This document shows positions 17,998 through 27,467 of a DNA stretch of 64,000 bases, piece by piece. A program made the translations under genes and the position numbers. Position 1 is the first letter of the stretch; the number at the start of each line of letters is the position of its first letter. Below the pieces are notes generated by a model. It did not search any database. It saw only the letters and a program-made list of their open reading frames with translations, and had not been told where the DNA came from. The DNA comes from JBBBNV01 sp037137075 (lineage in GTDB: Bacteria; Bacillota; Bacilli; Paenibacillales; NBRC-103111). The DNA lies in NCBI RefSeq assembly GCF_037137075.1, contig NZ_JBBBNV010000001.1, positions 248,001-312,000 on the forward strand, given 5' to 3'.

Positions 17998-19698
17998 TCA
18001 CTTTTCCATGATAGGAAGCTCCAGATACGACTGGTAGCCCTCTCCCCTGCCGATTGCTACGGTAGCAATTCGCAGCTCATTCACACCGGCCTGATGCACC
18101 TGGCCTGACATGCCGTTCGGATGACGTGCCAGCATGGGAAAGGCGCTGCCGGTAAGCTCCAGTCGTATTGATGACCCTGCGTAAAATTCGACCGCCAGCG
18201 GCCGCAGCTCGAGGTTCGCCGTTTTCCACTCGTTCGTATCCGTTCCCTGCTCCGAGTCGATTTCCGTGCGCCCCACCGATAAAAACCGGGAGCTGCCGTC
18301 CGGCTCGACAATGGTAAGAATCGCCACCAAATCCGTAGGCCCGCCAAGCGTCTGATACGCCACGGTCAGCTTCGGGGCTCCATACACCCTATAGGAGCAA
18401 GTCAGCGGCTTGCTGGTGTAGAGCAGCAGCTCATGCCGATCTTCAATCCCGCTCCGATCCAGCGGGGTAAAGGATTCCAGCGGCATCGGCAGCCTCGCGT
18501 CGTAGACGAATACATCCGCTGCGCCCGCGCCGGCTTCTTCTTCCCCGCTGGTTAGCCATCCGCCGCCAAAAGCCCCGTTGCTGGGCTGTGCGGTCCCTCC
18601 CAGATGCAAGCGCAGAGCCGGTTCCCCGGACCGAAACGGCGATGTCCGCTCCCCTAGCGCACGCCAGCATCGGCTTTGCAGCTCATAATAGCGGACCTGC
18701 GGCTCAGCCCGAAGATTGACCTCGGGGTCTTGCTTCAGCCAATAGTCGAACCAGCGAACCTGCTCCAGATGAATGTTGCCATGCGCTTCCGCGCCATGGT
18801 CCACCCCGCCTGCGCGCCGTCCCCACGGAATGTGATTCCAAGGGCCCACAATAAGGCGGTAGTGTAAACTGTCCTCCGGACGAAGCTCCCGGATAAGTGC
18901 ATCGTAGCTTTGCAGCGTCCCCATCAGGAACACATCATACCATCCGCCGATAATAAGGGCAGGAACCGGATTGCTTGTCAGTCGGGGAAGCCAGTTCAAG
19001 TGCTCCCAGTACGCGTCACCGGCAGGCCGCTGCGTCCAATCCTCATATGTAGGAAAATATGCCTTTAATATCGGATGCTCGCCGTTTATTGGCGTCTGCA
19101 AGAGCAGGTCATCCGGCGTTTTTTTGCGGACCAGCGTGCAGAAATGCTCCGCCGCCGTATCTCCTGCTTTCCTCGCCGCTTCACGAGCCAGTTGAAACGC
19201 CCATGGCAAATGCTCCTCCAGCATGAAGCGGCCGTGCGGATAAAACATGCCGTGATACATATCAGCCGCACACATCGCGGGCGCAATAGCAGCCAGATGC
19301 GGAGGCTTTTCAGCAGCAGCAGCCCACTGGGTCGAGCCTTGGTACGAAAACCCGTACATCCCGACCCGGCCGCTCGAATACGGAAGCGCGGCAGCCCATT
19401 CCACCGCATCGTAGCCGTCTGAAGCCTCATGCACGAACGGAACAAATTCGCCTTCCGACGACCCGCAGCCGCGAACGTCTTGAATAATAACCAGATAGCC
19501 ACGGTTTGCATACCACGTCGGATGAGCATGAGATACTGTTGATGCAATAGCCTTTCCGTAAGGCTGACGCATCAGCAGCACCGGGAACGGACCCGGCCCT
19601 TCCGGGCGGTATACATCGGCGTAAAGGATAATCCCATCCCGAAGGCGGCATGGAACATCCCGCTCTACGAGAACATTTCCAAAGTGCACCGTACTCAT
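17998..19698 (-). CDS. CocE/NonD family (X-Pro dipeptidyl-peptidase S15-like) hydrolase
   Basis: 566 residues with an alpha/beta-hydrolase domain and a C-terminal galactose-binding-like (PepX_C) domain. The nucleophile Ser118 lies in GMYGFSYQGS, and an HPTWYANRGYLVIIQDVRGCGSSEGE region precedes it, as in cocaine esterase. The family hydrolyses esters and amides (cocaine, glutaryl-7-ACA, X-Pro peptides). The ATG at 19698 has AAGGAGA 6 nt upstream; an upstream in-frame start would add 12 residues without a good site. It is the first gene of the minus-strand cluster and may cleave a side chain from the substrate before ring attack. Confidence 0.88.
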   Translation of the reverse strand: MSTVHFGNVLVERDVPCRLRDGIILYADVYRPEGPGPFPVLLMRQPYGKAIASTVSHAHPTWYANRGYLVIIQDVRGCGSSEGEFVPFVHEASDGYDAVEWAAALPYSSGRVGMYGFSYQGSTQWAAAAEKPPHLAAIAPAMCAADMYHGMFYPHGRFMLEEHLPWAFQLAREAARKAGDTAAEHFCTLVRKKTPDDLLLQTPINGEHPILKAYFPTYEDWTQRPAGDAYWEHLNWLPRLTSNPVPALIIGGWYDVFLMGTLQSYDALIRELRPEDSLHYRLIVGPWNHIPWGRRAGGVDHGAEAHGNIHLEQVRWFDYWLKQDPEVNLRAEPQVRYYELQSRCWRALGERTSPFRSGEPALRLHLGGTAQPSNGAFGGGWLTSGEEEAGAGAADVFVYDARLPMPLESFTPLDRSGIEDRHELLLYTSKPLTCSYRVYGAPKLTVAYQTLGGPTDLVAILTIVEPDGSSRFLSVGRTEIDSEQGTDTNEWKTANLELRPLAVEFYAGSSIRLELTGSAFPMLARHPNGMSGQVHQAGVNELRIATVAIGRGEGYQSYLELPIMEK

Positions 19699-19874
19699 CT
19701 GCATTCTCCTTCCCAGAAGCAAATCCTTCTCCACACCTTATATGTCATTATATCTCACATACATTTCAGGAGAATTCAGTTCATCATCAACCAAAGTGGC
19801 ATTTCGATGCATCATTTACGTTTTGCATGTATACCATGACGATAATTTTCATAACGTCGGTGATTTATATTTGC

Positions 19875-19904
19875 ATTATAACCATATGAAAAGCTGAACG
19901 TCAA
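19875..19904 (-). promoter_or_regulatory. Predicted SigA promoter of the catabolic cluster
   Basis: On the minus strand, TTGACG at 19899-19904 and a perfect TATAAT at 19875-19880 are separated by 18 bp. They lie about 175 bp upstream of the first cluster gene, leaving a long leader. The 545-bp intergenic region also carries the start of the divergent Lrp/AsnC regulator, a likely operator location. Confidence 0.7.
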
Positions 19905-20243
19905 CAAAAATATGTTAGATAATATGACTTATGATTTCTGTTTTTGAACTTTTTGTTGCTTTTTGATGAAGATACGTAATATTACCTTACATTTAGATTC
20001 CATAACTCGCCTGACACCATTGTCGTTTTTTCTCGAAAAAGCCTGAGAATCCGGTTCGCCTTCCTGTTTTCTCCCCCCGTTCATTGTCACGTCCTTTTCC
20101 TGCCGGGGTGAAACCTTTCGAACAAAGAAACTTTATTTTTTTCGGCTTCATATTGATCCGGCTGTAATTTGACGATATATTAAACAATATGCAGCTAGTT
20201 TAGACTAATCATAACCATTACGTTATATGAAGGAGGCTCGTCT

Positions 20244-20729
20244 ATGTCTGATGTAAAACTTCTATTCGACGAAAGCTTGACTGCAATTGACCAAATCGAC
20301 CGAAAAATACTGTCCATCTTACATCATAATGGAAGGTCTTCTTACACAGATATTGCAAAAGAAGTAGGACTGTCCCGGGTAGGTGTCCAGGCACGTATTA
20401 ATGCACTGGTTGAGAACGGAACAATTGAGAAATTTACGATGGTCGTGAACCCATCCAAGCTGGGAATAGAGGTTTCCGCCTTTTTCAACGTTGAAGTGGA
20501 ACCCAAGTACTTGATGGAAGTGGCTGAACGGCTGGCCGAGGAACGGTCCGTCACCAGCTTGTACCATATGACCGGACCCAGCAAGCTGCATATGCACGGC
20601 TTGTTTGTGAATAATCAGGAAATGGAAACGTTTCTGCAGCAGGTCGTCTATGCGCTGCCGGGGATTATGAGCGTGGATTGTCAAATCTTAATTAAGCGCT
20701 ATAAGAGCCGGATGGGGATGAAGCTGTAG
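20244..20729 (+). CDS. Lrp/AsnC family transcriptional regulator
   Basis: 161 residues: a winged helix-turn-helix (about residues 16-76, IDQIDRKILSILHHNGRSSYTDIAKEVGLS) and a RAM/AsnC effector domain (about 85-155). GAAGGAGG precedes the ATG. It is divergent from the nine-gene catabolic cluster, the usual arrangement for a local regulator responding to the pathway's substrate or an amino-acid-like intermediate. The RAM domain suggests an amino-acid or small amide effector, which fits amidase-rich catabolism (inference). Confidence 0.92.
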   Translation: MSDVKLLFDESLTAIDQIDRKILSILHHNGRSSYTDIAKEVGLSRVGVQARINALVENGTIEKFTMVVNPSKLGIEVSAFFNVEVEPKYLMEVAERLAEERSVTSLYHMTGPSKLHMHGLFVNNQEMETFLQQVVYALPGIMSVDCQILIKRYKSRMGMKL

Positions 20730-21350
20730 GGCAAGAGGGACATTGACTTCGTTTGCTGCCTGCTGCATAAGCTCTTGACTTTGTTTCAACAGTTTAATGC
20801 CCGCAAGAGAATCTCTTTCCGAGAATTAGCCGTTCAATCATAACTTCAGCATAAGCTCGTAACTCCAATTTTCTCAAAGCTACGACAGCCCGCAAAGCCG
20901 CACCGGACATCCCCCTCCTTTTTTGGGAAAAGGAAACGTCTAGTGCAGCTTTTTTTATGTCTACCTTGAATCTTGAACCTTGAACTACTATTCCCGGTGA
21001 GCGTAACAAAGACCGTCGTTTCATCCCATCATTTCGTAGCAAGCGGCAAGCCATTACAGCACGAATTTTTCAAGAGCAGCAGCAGCATCGTTATCATTTG
21101 AATCGGTTACGTGAGCTGCATGCAATATCCATTGTACGGCTCAACTATTATTTTTCCAATACTACCTAATTTCAAGGGAGGCGCTGGACTCGCTTGAATC
21201 ATCAAGTAAAGTAAAGGACCTCATTTCCACTCTTCGCGGGAATGAGGTCCTTGTAATAGACAAGCTTGCAACAAGAGCGTGAATCAATTATTTTCGACCT
21301 GCAGAACAAAGCTTTTTCTAAAAAATGACCGGCAGGCAGAAAAAAGCTTC
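20730..21350. other. 620-bp region without a supported gene
   Basis: I see no convincing coding sequence between the Lrp/AsnC gene and purT. A minus-strand frame at 20794-21054 has no recognisable domain or ribosome-binding site. At 20963-20986 there are three imperfect 7-bp repeats (CCTTGAA/TCTTGAA/CCTTGAA), and a strong hairpin lies at 21214-21252. Confidence 0.5.
21214..21252. terminator. Hairpin, possible terminator of purT
   Basis: A stem AAGGACCTCATT / AATGAGGTCCTT of 12 bp around a 15-nt loop, about 100 bp past the purT stop. The T-tract on the minus strand is interrupted, so function as a terminator is likely but not certain. Confidence 0.5.
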
Positions 21351-22529
21351 CTACAAATACCGGATGCTCAGGGCTTCAGCGGCTTTTCTCGCCTGTTCCC
21401 GCGCAGCTTCAACAGAGTCCGCCGAGCTGAGGGCAACAGCCATGCGACGGCCCACCTTCGTCTCCGGCTTTCCAAACACGCGCACCTGGGTATTCGGAAC
21501 CGATAAAGCCTCGGCAACCCCTTCTACGGCAAAATGCTTGCTTTCCCTCCAGGCCTTAAGTGTATAGGAGGCGCCCGGTGTCAAAAGGCGCACGGTCGGA
21601 ATCGGAAAACCGAGTATCGCCCGTACATGCAGAGCAAACTCCGATAAGTCCTGTGTAGCCATCGTTACCATGCCTGTATCATGCGGGCGCGGGGAAACCT
21701 CGCTGAAATAAACGGTTTCTTTGCCGAGAAACAGCTCTACCCCATACAAGCCGTAACCGCCAAGCGCTTCGGTAATAGCGCCGGCAATGCGCTCTGCTTC
21801 AGCAATCTGCTGTTCACTCATGGCATGTGGCTGCCAGGATTCAATATAATCGCCGTCCTTTTGAACATGGCCAATCGGTTGGCAATAGGTAGTTCCGGAT
21901 GCTGAACGCACGGTAAGCAGTGTAATTTCCGACTCAAAATGAATGAATTCCTCTACGATGACACGCGACTTTTTGGCCCGCCCGCCTTCCATCGCAGCAT
22001 TCCAGCAGGCTTCCACGTCTTCCGGTGTTTTGCACACGCTTTGCCCTTTGCCCGAAGAGCTCATAATCGGTTTAATAACACAAGGAGTGCCGATGTGCGA
22101 TACAGCCTCCTTCAGCTCCTCCAGACTATCCGCAAATGCATATTTGGCGGTTGGAAGACCAAGCGTTTCCGCTGCCAGACGGCGAATCCCTTCCCGATCC
22201 ATTGTCAGGCGGGAAGCGTTCGCGGTCGGGATAACACGGTAGCCCTCCTGCTCCAGCTCGACAAGCGTGGGTGTAGCTATCGCTTCAATCTCAGGCACGA
22301 TCAAGTCCGGCTTCTCCTGTTCAATCAAGGCTCGAAGCTGTGATCCATCCAGCATATCAATGACATGACTGCGGTGTGCGGCCTGCATGGCCGGCGCGTT
22401 CTCGTAGCGATCGACTGCAATCGTTTCAAGCCCGAGACGCTGCGCTTCGATAATCACTTCCTTGCCCAGCTCACCTGAACCGAGCAGCATCATTTTTTTG
22501 GCGTTTGAAGCAAAGGGTGAACCGTACAT
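21351..22529 (-). CDS. purT: Formate-dependent GAR transformylase PurT
   Basis: 392 residues, identical in length to E. coli PurT. It is an ATP-grasp enzyme that makes formyl-GAR from GAR, formate and ATP in purine synthesis. The N-terminal pre-ATP-grasp motif MMLLGSGELGKEV, the ATP-binding PIMSSSGKGQS loop, and the catalytic VSPRPHDTGMVT region near 285 are visible. I chose the ATG at 22529, which gives the family N-terminus; an upstream GTG would add seven residues. It is a single gene and an alternative to folate-dependent PurN, useful when formate is plentiful. Confidence 0.95.
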   Translation of the reverse strand: MYGSPFASNAKKMMLLGSGELGKEVIIEAQRLGLETIAVDRYENAPAMQAAHRSHVIDMLDGSQLRALIEQEKPDLIVPEIEAIATPTLVELEQEGYRVIPTANASRLTMDREGIRRLAAETLGLPTAKYAFADSLEELKEAVSHIGTPCVIKPIMSSSGKGQSVCKTPEDVEACWNAAMEGGRAKKSRVIVEEFIHFESEITLLTVRSASGTTYCQPIGHVQKDGDYIESWQPHAMSEQQIAEAERIAGAITEALGGYGLYGVELFLGKETVYFSEVSPRPHDTGMVTMATQDLSEFALHVRAILGFPIPTVRLLTPGASYTLKAWRESKHFAVEGVAEALSVPNTQVRVFGKPETKVGRRMAVALSSADSVEAAREQARKAAEALSIRYL

Positions 22530-22644
22530 GTTCTCATTACTCCTCTTCACTTATGAATTATTTCTATGTAGGGGGCAGCTTGCAGCACTGCCCGTAGCTC
22601 CCGGCGAGCATGGCTTGACAATGACCGGGGTTCACCACAGGCCG

Positions 22645-24684
22645 CTATACCGCCCCGATAAGCAGCTTCCGCAGCACCTGCGCCATCCGCTGCGGAAGCT
22701 CTTCAATGCGGGGGACAATGACAGCTGAACGGCCATATATAGCCCGCATCATTGCCCGGTCCCCATCGGTAATGCTTCCGGCGGCAAGGAATACGCCGAA
22801 CACCTCAATTCCGGCCCTGCGCGCCTGCTGGACAGCCGCAAACGTATCCGGTATTCCCTCCTGCTCATATTCCGCCGCCGAAGGCCGTCCGTCGGTAAAT
22901 ACGATTAGCACCCTGTGCTTCTCCGACCTCGGGATGAGCCGGGGCAGCAGGCTCCGAATCGCAAAGCCGTCCCGGTTATCCTGCTGCGGCTCCAGCTGCA
23001 GCAGCTTTGCGCCGCTATGCGGATGGAAGCAGGCTGCATGATCCATAATGACCTGAAACGTATTAGGCCAATCATGCGAGGCCGCAGTGTCCGTGTCTTC
23101 CCAGAATCCGATAACCTCATGCGGGATGCCCAGCGCTCTCAAGGTTTCGTGCATCAGCGCCAGGCCCTGTCTGGTTTGAAGCATTTTATCGGCCATGGAA
23201 GCCGAGCAATCCACCAGAAGCAGGAATGCCGCGTCAACCTGCCGATCGGGATCGTGTTTTTTGCGGAACAAGCGGGGCTGGACTTCCGTATACAGCCGTT
23301 CCAGCTTCCGCCCCGGACGCCCGAACCGCCGATGCTCATTCACAGCCGTACGCCGGTGCTCCAGCAGCTGCTCAATCGTCCGCTGCAGCTTGCGCGCCAG
23401 CGGCCTGACAGGAGGCAGCAAATCCAGATACTGCGAACGCTGCAGGGCGGTCGGAGCCGAAGCGGCGGCAAATATGGCACGCGCATGCCGGTTAACCATT
23501 GCCATATGAGCCTCGGCCTCCGGATTTGCGCCCCCCTGCATTGCGGCAAGCAGCGCTTCCGGATCGGCAGGGTCCGGCTGCTTCCCCTGGCGTACACTGC
23601 CTGTCGCGAGGGCCAGCGCCTGATCACCCTGATCGCTCATTCGGGCGGGGCCGTTCACCTCCAAATTGGAGGAGAGCCCGGCCTCAATTTGAAACCGCAG
23701 GAAGCTGGTTTGCTCCAGCTGCTGCTCAGAGGCATCGCTCCACAGCTCCTGCTTTTCCTCGCGCACATCCGCTTGCTTCGGATCGTCAAACTGCTGATCT
23801 CCTTCGCTGACGAACGGGTTGTCCCTTGTCAAATCATCGTAAAGCAGCCCTTCCTGCTGCGGCTCCGCATCAGACTGCTGAACCTCATCGAGCCCAAGGG
23901 CAAAATAATCACTGCGCGTATCGCGCTCCACCATGCCGTGCACGCCGCGTTCCACTTGCAGCTCCCGCAGCACCGCCACGAAATCCCGGCAGGCCTGCAC
24001 AAGCCCGTCTATACCGGAGGCCTGCCGAATCCGCCCCTCGGCAGCAAGAAGCGCCGCAGCTATTGGCGCAGACAACCCTTCGTCCTGTTGTGTGCGCACT
24101 GATTCCGCGTCATACAGCAGGGCAAACAGTTGAAACAGCACAAGCTCTGCCGTCTCCTCCCGATCGGCATGAAGCCTGCGCCGATCGGCGTAATAGGCCA
24201 GCAGCGTGGCCCGGCGCACCTCTAGCCATTCCGCCGCTCCGGGCCTTTCACGCCGGCAAAGCTCCTCCAGCCGCCACATTTCAGCCAAAGCCAGCAGCTG
24301 ATTGGCAAGCTTCTCCAGCGGCTGTCCTTGCTGCTCCGAATGGTATGCCTTCACAAGCTTTGTATCTGTGTACCGGCTTGCGCCATAGGCGAGCAGCACC
24401 ACCTCGCTAAGCAGCCCGGCCCGTTTTACCGCATCAGGAACCATATTCCACAGCTGGCTGACGGTTACCCGGCAGCTGTATCCGGGACTGGCGGTTTCCC
24501 TTTGCGAACTGGCATGTGTCGCCGTTATTGCATCCTGAATGGCCGCAGGCTTCAAGCCGGAGCGATCAAGCCTTGCCACGAGTCCAAGCTCCAGCTCCAG
24601 TCCGGGGTCTCTGGCCAGTGCCCTGGCCAAATCAAGCAGCTCCATCTGGACGAACGCGTCAAAGGACGCTTCCACAAACCGCAT
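22645..24684 (-). CDS. VWA-domain protein, YojO/NorD-like
   Basis: 679 residues. A long, mostly helical N-terminal part is followed by a von Willebrand A domain at about 470-670 with an intact MIDAS: DCSAS, a Thr in the middle, and FTDGRPS. Paired with a MoxR-type ATPase it matches the B. subtilis YojN-YojO and NorQ-NorD/CbbQ-CbbO arrangements, in which an AAA+ ring and a VWA protein together activate or insert a metal or cofactor into a target enzyme. No target enzyme is obvious next door. AGGAGG precedes the ATG. Confidence 0.87.
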   Translation of the reverse strand: MRFVEASFDAFVQMELLDLARALARDPGLELELGLVARLDRSGLKPAAIQDAITATHASSQRETASPGYSCRVTVSQLWNMVPDAVKRAGLLSEVVLLAYGASRYTDTKLVKAYHSEQQGQPLEKLANQLLALAEMWRLEELCRRERPGAAEWLEVRRATLLAYYADRRRLHADREETAELVLFQLFALLYDAESVRTQQDEGLSAPIAAALLAAEGRIRQASGIDGLVQACRDFVAVLRELQVERGVHGMVERDTRSDYFALGLDEVQQSDAEPQQEGLLYDDLTRDNPFVSEGDQQFDDPKQADVREEKQELWSDASEQQLEQTSFLRFQIEAGLSSNLEVNGPARMSDQGDQALALATGSVRQGKQPDPADPEALLAAMQGGANPEAEAHMAMVNRHARAIFAAASAPTALQRSQYLDLLPPVRPLARKLQRTIEQLLEHRRTAVNEHRRFGRPGRKLERLYTEVQPRLFRKKHDPDRQVDAAFLLLVDCSASMADKMLQTRQGLALMHETLRALGIPHEVIGFWEDTDTAASHDWPNTFQVIMDHAACFHPHSGAKLLQLEPQQDNRDGFAIRSLLPRLIPRSEKHRVLIVFTDGRPSAAEYEQEGIPDTFAAVQQARRAGIEVFGVFLAAGSITDGDRAMMRAIYGRSAVIVPRIEELPQRMAQVLRKLLIGAV

Positions 24685-24699
24685 CGGCGCCGCCTCCTG

Positions 24700-24715
24700 T
24701 CCTGTTGTCCTGTTG
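24700..24715. repeat. Tandem 8-bp repeat in operon spacer
   Basis: Two perfect copies of TCCTGTTG lie in the 42-bp spacer between the MoxR-type and VWA genes, close to the VWA start. The pattern resembles the repeats at 13656 and 14557. Confidence 0.6.
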
Positions 24716-24726
24716 TGTCCGTTTCA

Positions 24727-25674
24727 TTAGAACAACGTTTTGGCCAGATGGCGCACGGCCGCCTGCTCGCGTTCATCGCTCAGCTTGGATACCATGGCCC
24801 GTTCAATCGCTCGCAGCGGCGGCAAGTAAACCGTTAAGTCGCAGGCATCAAGCAGCGCCCGAATGGACGCCGCCTCGTCCGAAAGCTGTCCCATCGCGCA
24901 AAGCTCCAAAATATCGGAGGACAGCTGGACAAACCGTTCCAGCTGCTCTTCTCCGGCAAGAGCGGACTGCTCGCGCAGCAGACGCTTCAAATCCTCTCCT
25001 TGCAAATACGGCACATCAATCATGACAAAGCGGTTCTTCAGCGCTTCGTTTAAAGGCAGCGTCCCTACATAGCCTTCGTTCATCGCCGCAATGACGCCGA
25101 AGCCCGGCGCAGCCCGGACCAGCTCTCCGGTGAACGGGTTCGTCAGCGCACGCCGGTAATCCAGAGCCCCGTTCAGAATCGGAAGTGTCTCCGGCTTGGC
25201 CATATTAATTTCATCAATATATAATAAGTGCCCGTGAGTCATTGCCTTCACAATCGGTCCTGGCACATATTCAATCTGCGCCGCTCCTTCGTGCTGAATC
25301 AGCGTCTTAAAGCCAAGCAGGCTTTCCGCATCCAGATCCACCGAGCAGTTCACACTATGCAGCGGCTGTCCAAGCAAGGCGGACAACGATTCCGCAAGCT
25401 TCGTCTTCCCCGAGCCCGTCGGACCTTTCAGCAGTACGTTTTTGCCGAGCAGCAGGGCTGTTAAAGCATCAAAAGCTATCGCTTCTTCCGGGGCCCGGTA
25501 GCCCGGAGTACCGATGAGGGAGCTCCACTTGGCTGAAGCGGCGGCGCTCCCCTCTCCTTCCTTGCCGTCCCTTATTCCCGGCCGCGATTCCGGCCAGACC
25601 GACCGCTCCGCAGCCTGCTGACGTTCCGTAAGCAGCCGCTGCAGGGCAGCCGGCAATTGCAATTGTTCCACCAT
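24727..25674 (-). CDS. MoxR-family AAA+ ATPase, YojN/NorQ-like
   Basis: 315 residues. Walker A is GPTGSGKT (about residues 94-101), Walker B LLYIDEIN, with a sensor 1 Asn in VIAAMNEGY and an arginine in EALKNRF. It belongs to the GvpN/NorQ/CbbQ group, chaperone-like ATPases that work with a VWA partner, here the next gene downstream. A 60-residue N-terminal extension rich in charged residues precedes the AAA+ core. GGAGCAG lies upstream of the ATG. Confidence 0.9.
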   Translation of the reverse strand: MVEQLQLPAALQRLLTERQQAAERSVWPESRPGIRDGKEGEGSAAASAKWSSLIGTPGYRAPEEAIAFDALTALLLGKNVLLKGPTGSGKTKLAESLSALLGQPLHSVNCSVDLDAESLLGFKTLIQHEGAAQIEYVPGPIVKAMTHGHLLYIDEINMAKPETLPILNGALDYRRALTNPFTGELVRAAPGFGVIAAMNEGYVGTLPLNEALKNRFVMIDVPYLQGEDLKRLLREQSALAGEEQLERFVQLSSDILELCAMGQLSDEAASIRALLDACDLTVYLPPLRAIERAMVSKLSDEREQAAVRHLAKTLF

Positions 25675-25736
25675 GATTTTCTGCTCCTATTACACCGGCA
25701 GCCGGAGCCTCCGGTCTCCTCGTATGTATCTTGATG

Positions 25737-26807
25737 TTAATATTGTACAATCGTCTCGACGGTTGTCCGATCCGCCGCCTTCACAAGCTGAACAAGCAGC
25801 TCCTTGGCTGCTGCGTAATCATCTGTATGGAGAATGGCCGCCGACGTATGAATGTACCGGGAACATACCCCGATGACTGCAGACGGAACGCCGATTCCGT
25901 GCACATGAACCGCCCCGGCATCGGTCCCGCCCGGAGACACGAAATACTGATACGGAATACGGTGTGTATCCGCGGTATCCCGGACAAACTCGACCATGCC
26001 CCGATGTGTAATCATGCCTTTGTCCATGATGCGCAGCAAAGCCCCTTGGCCAAGCTGGCCGAACGCCTGCTTGTCCCCGGTTGCATCATTAGCGGGACTG
26101 GCATCCAGTCCCAGGAACAAATCAGGCCGGATTAGCTCTGCCGCCGGACCCGCACCGCGCAGGCCGACCTCTTCCTGGGCCGTCGCCCCCGAGAAAACGA
26201 TATTCGGATGCGGCGTTCTCTCAAGCTCCTGCAGCAGTTCGATAGCCAGTCCCACGCCATATCGGTTGTCCCATGCTTTAGCCATTATTTTTTTCGGATT
26301 GGCCATTGGAGTGAACGGGCAGATCGGCACGATTTGCTGGCCTGGCATCAATCCCATGCTGCGGGCATTCTCGGCATCGTCAGCCCCTACATCCAGATAC
26401 ATCGCGCCGATCTCAGGCGCCTTGCCGCGGTCCGAATCCTTGAGCAAATGCGGCGGCACAGAGCCGATAACCCCGATAACAGGACCTTGCGGAGTAATGA
26501 CCTGCATCCGCTGCGCCAGCAGCACCTGATTATTCCAGCCGCCCAGCGGTTGAAACTTGATCAGCCCGCTGCCGGTAATTTGAGTGACCATGAAGCCAAC
26601 CTCGTCCAAGTGACCGGCCACCATGATCCGCGGACCGTCTTCCGCTCCCTTTTTGACGCCAAAAATCCCGCCGATCCGATCCCGGATGATTTCATCGGCA
26701 TACGGTGCAAGCCGCTTCTCAACAAACTGCCTCAGCTCCCGCTCAAATCCGGAGGCAGCCGGAAATTCGGTCAAGGCCTTGAATAGCTCAAGGGTTTCTT
26801 TATTCAT
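25737..26807 (-). CDS. M42 family metallopeptidase (YtoP-like glutamyl aminopeptidase)
   Basis: 356 residues, peptidase family M42. Metal ligands and catalytic residues are visible: His in AGHLDEVGF (about 65), Asp in WDNRYG (about 180), Glu-Glu in AQEEVG (about 212), Asp in GLDASP, and a C-terminal His in YIHTSAA. It is a dinuclear cytosolic aminopeptidase; B. subtilis YtoP and YsdC are the nearest named relatives. It follows a short conserved protein and KapB on the same strand, similar to the ytoP neighbourhood of other Bacillales. Confidence 0.9.
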   Translation of the reverse strand: MNKETLELFKALTEFPAASGFERELRQFVEKRLAPYADEIIRDRIGGIFGVKKGAEDGPRIMVAGHLDEVGFMVTQITGSGLIKFQPLGGWNNQVLLAQRMQVITPQGPVIGVIGSVPPHLLKDSDRGKAPEIGAMYLDVGADDAENARSMGLMPGQQIVPICPFTPMANPKKIMAKAWDNRYGVGLAIELLQELERTPHPNIVFSGATAQEEVGLRGAGPAAELIRPDLFLGLDASPANDATGDKQAFGQLGQGALLRIMDKGMITHRGMVEFVRDTADTHRIPYQYFVSPGGTDAGAVHVHGIGVPSAVIGVCSRYIHTSAAILHTDDYAAAKELLVQLVKAADRTTVETIVQY

Positions 26808-26916
26808 CTGTCATCCTGTCCTTTCTCCAGACTCAGGAATGATTCCGCACCTCAATAGGCCTATCCTGCAAATGAGAATCGTGCTACAGAAAAAACAAAC
26901 AACCGCCAAACAACAG

Positions 26917-27441
26917 CTAGCGCCCCGAATCGTTGTTCTTGTCCGCAGCAGGATCTTCCTGATCAGGAATCGTCCCTTCCTTCTTCACACGATCAAGCCG
27001 TTCAAACAGCTCGCGGACCTTGGCCTCGCTTTTATTTTCTCCCTGCTTGAATTCCAGCAGCAGTTGCTTGATATCCTCACCCATTTTCTCATACCGATCG
27101 GCTTCCTGTGAAGCGCCCGGATCAAACCACACGTAATTGCCTTCCGGCCCGTTGCGCAGGTAAGCCCGCTTCCAATTCACCGGATAACCGAATTCCTGCT
27201 CCCCAAAGATGAGGCCCAGCACATCATCGCTTTCTATCGGCAGAAGGTGATGGTACGATTCCTCCTGGTTGCCCTCAGCTACATTCACATGCAGGTATGC
27301 ATAGTGCAAATAATGCTCCCCGGTCTCTTGGTCCTTTACAATTTCATACAGCTCGTTCGTATCGGACTTCAGCTCTTTTACCGTCTCCAGCCGGGATTGA
27401 ATCTGTTCACCGGAAACGAGCTGCATTTCCTTGAATGACAT
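26917..27441 (-). CDS. Conserved hypothetical protein
   Basis: 174 residues, acidic and soluble, with no signal peptide or membrane segment. A central GYPVNWKRAYLRNGPEGNYVW stretch suggests a folded domain, and the C-terminal 55 residues are charged and probably helical or disordered (KQGENKSEAKVRELFERLDRV). I do not recognise the family. It lies 26 bp downstream of the kapB-like gene and upstream of the M42 peptidase, so the three probably form one transcript. AGGGAG precedes the ATG. Confidence 0.75.
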   Translation of the reverse strand: MSFKEMQLVSGEQIQSRLETVKELKSDTNELYEIVKDQETGEHYLHYAYLHVNVAEGNQEESYHHLLPIESDDVLGLIFGEQEFGYPVNWKRAYLRNGPEGNYVWFDPGASQEADRYEKMGEDIKQLLLEFKQGENKSEAKVRELFERLDRVKKEGTIPDQEDPAADKNNDSGR

Positions 27442-27467
27442 GCCTGCCGCTCCCTCTCTATCGTGTA

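Noticed and set aside
19993..20187. Minus-strand frame of 64 codons between the cluster and its regulator
   Set aside because: Lys/Arg-rich translation of AT-rich promoter DNA without a ribosome-binding site.
20794..21054. Minus-strand frame of 86 codons downstream of the Lrp/AsnC gene
   Set aside because: No ribosome-binding site, no recognisable domain; overlaps short CCTTGAA repeats.
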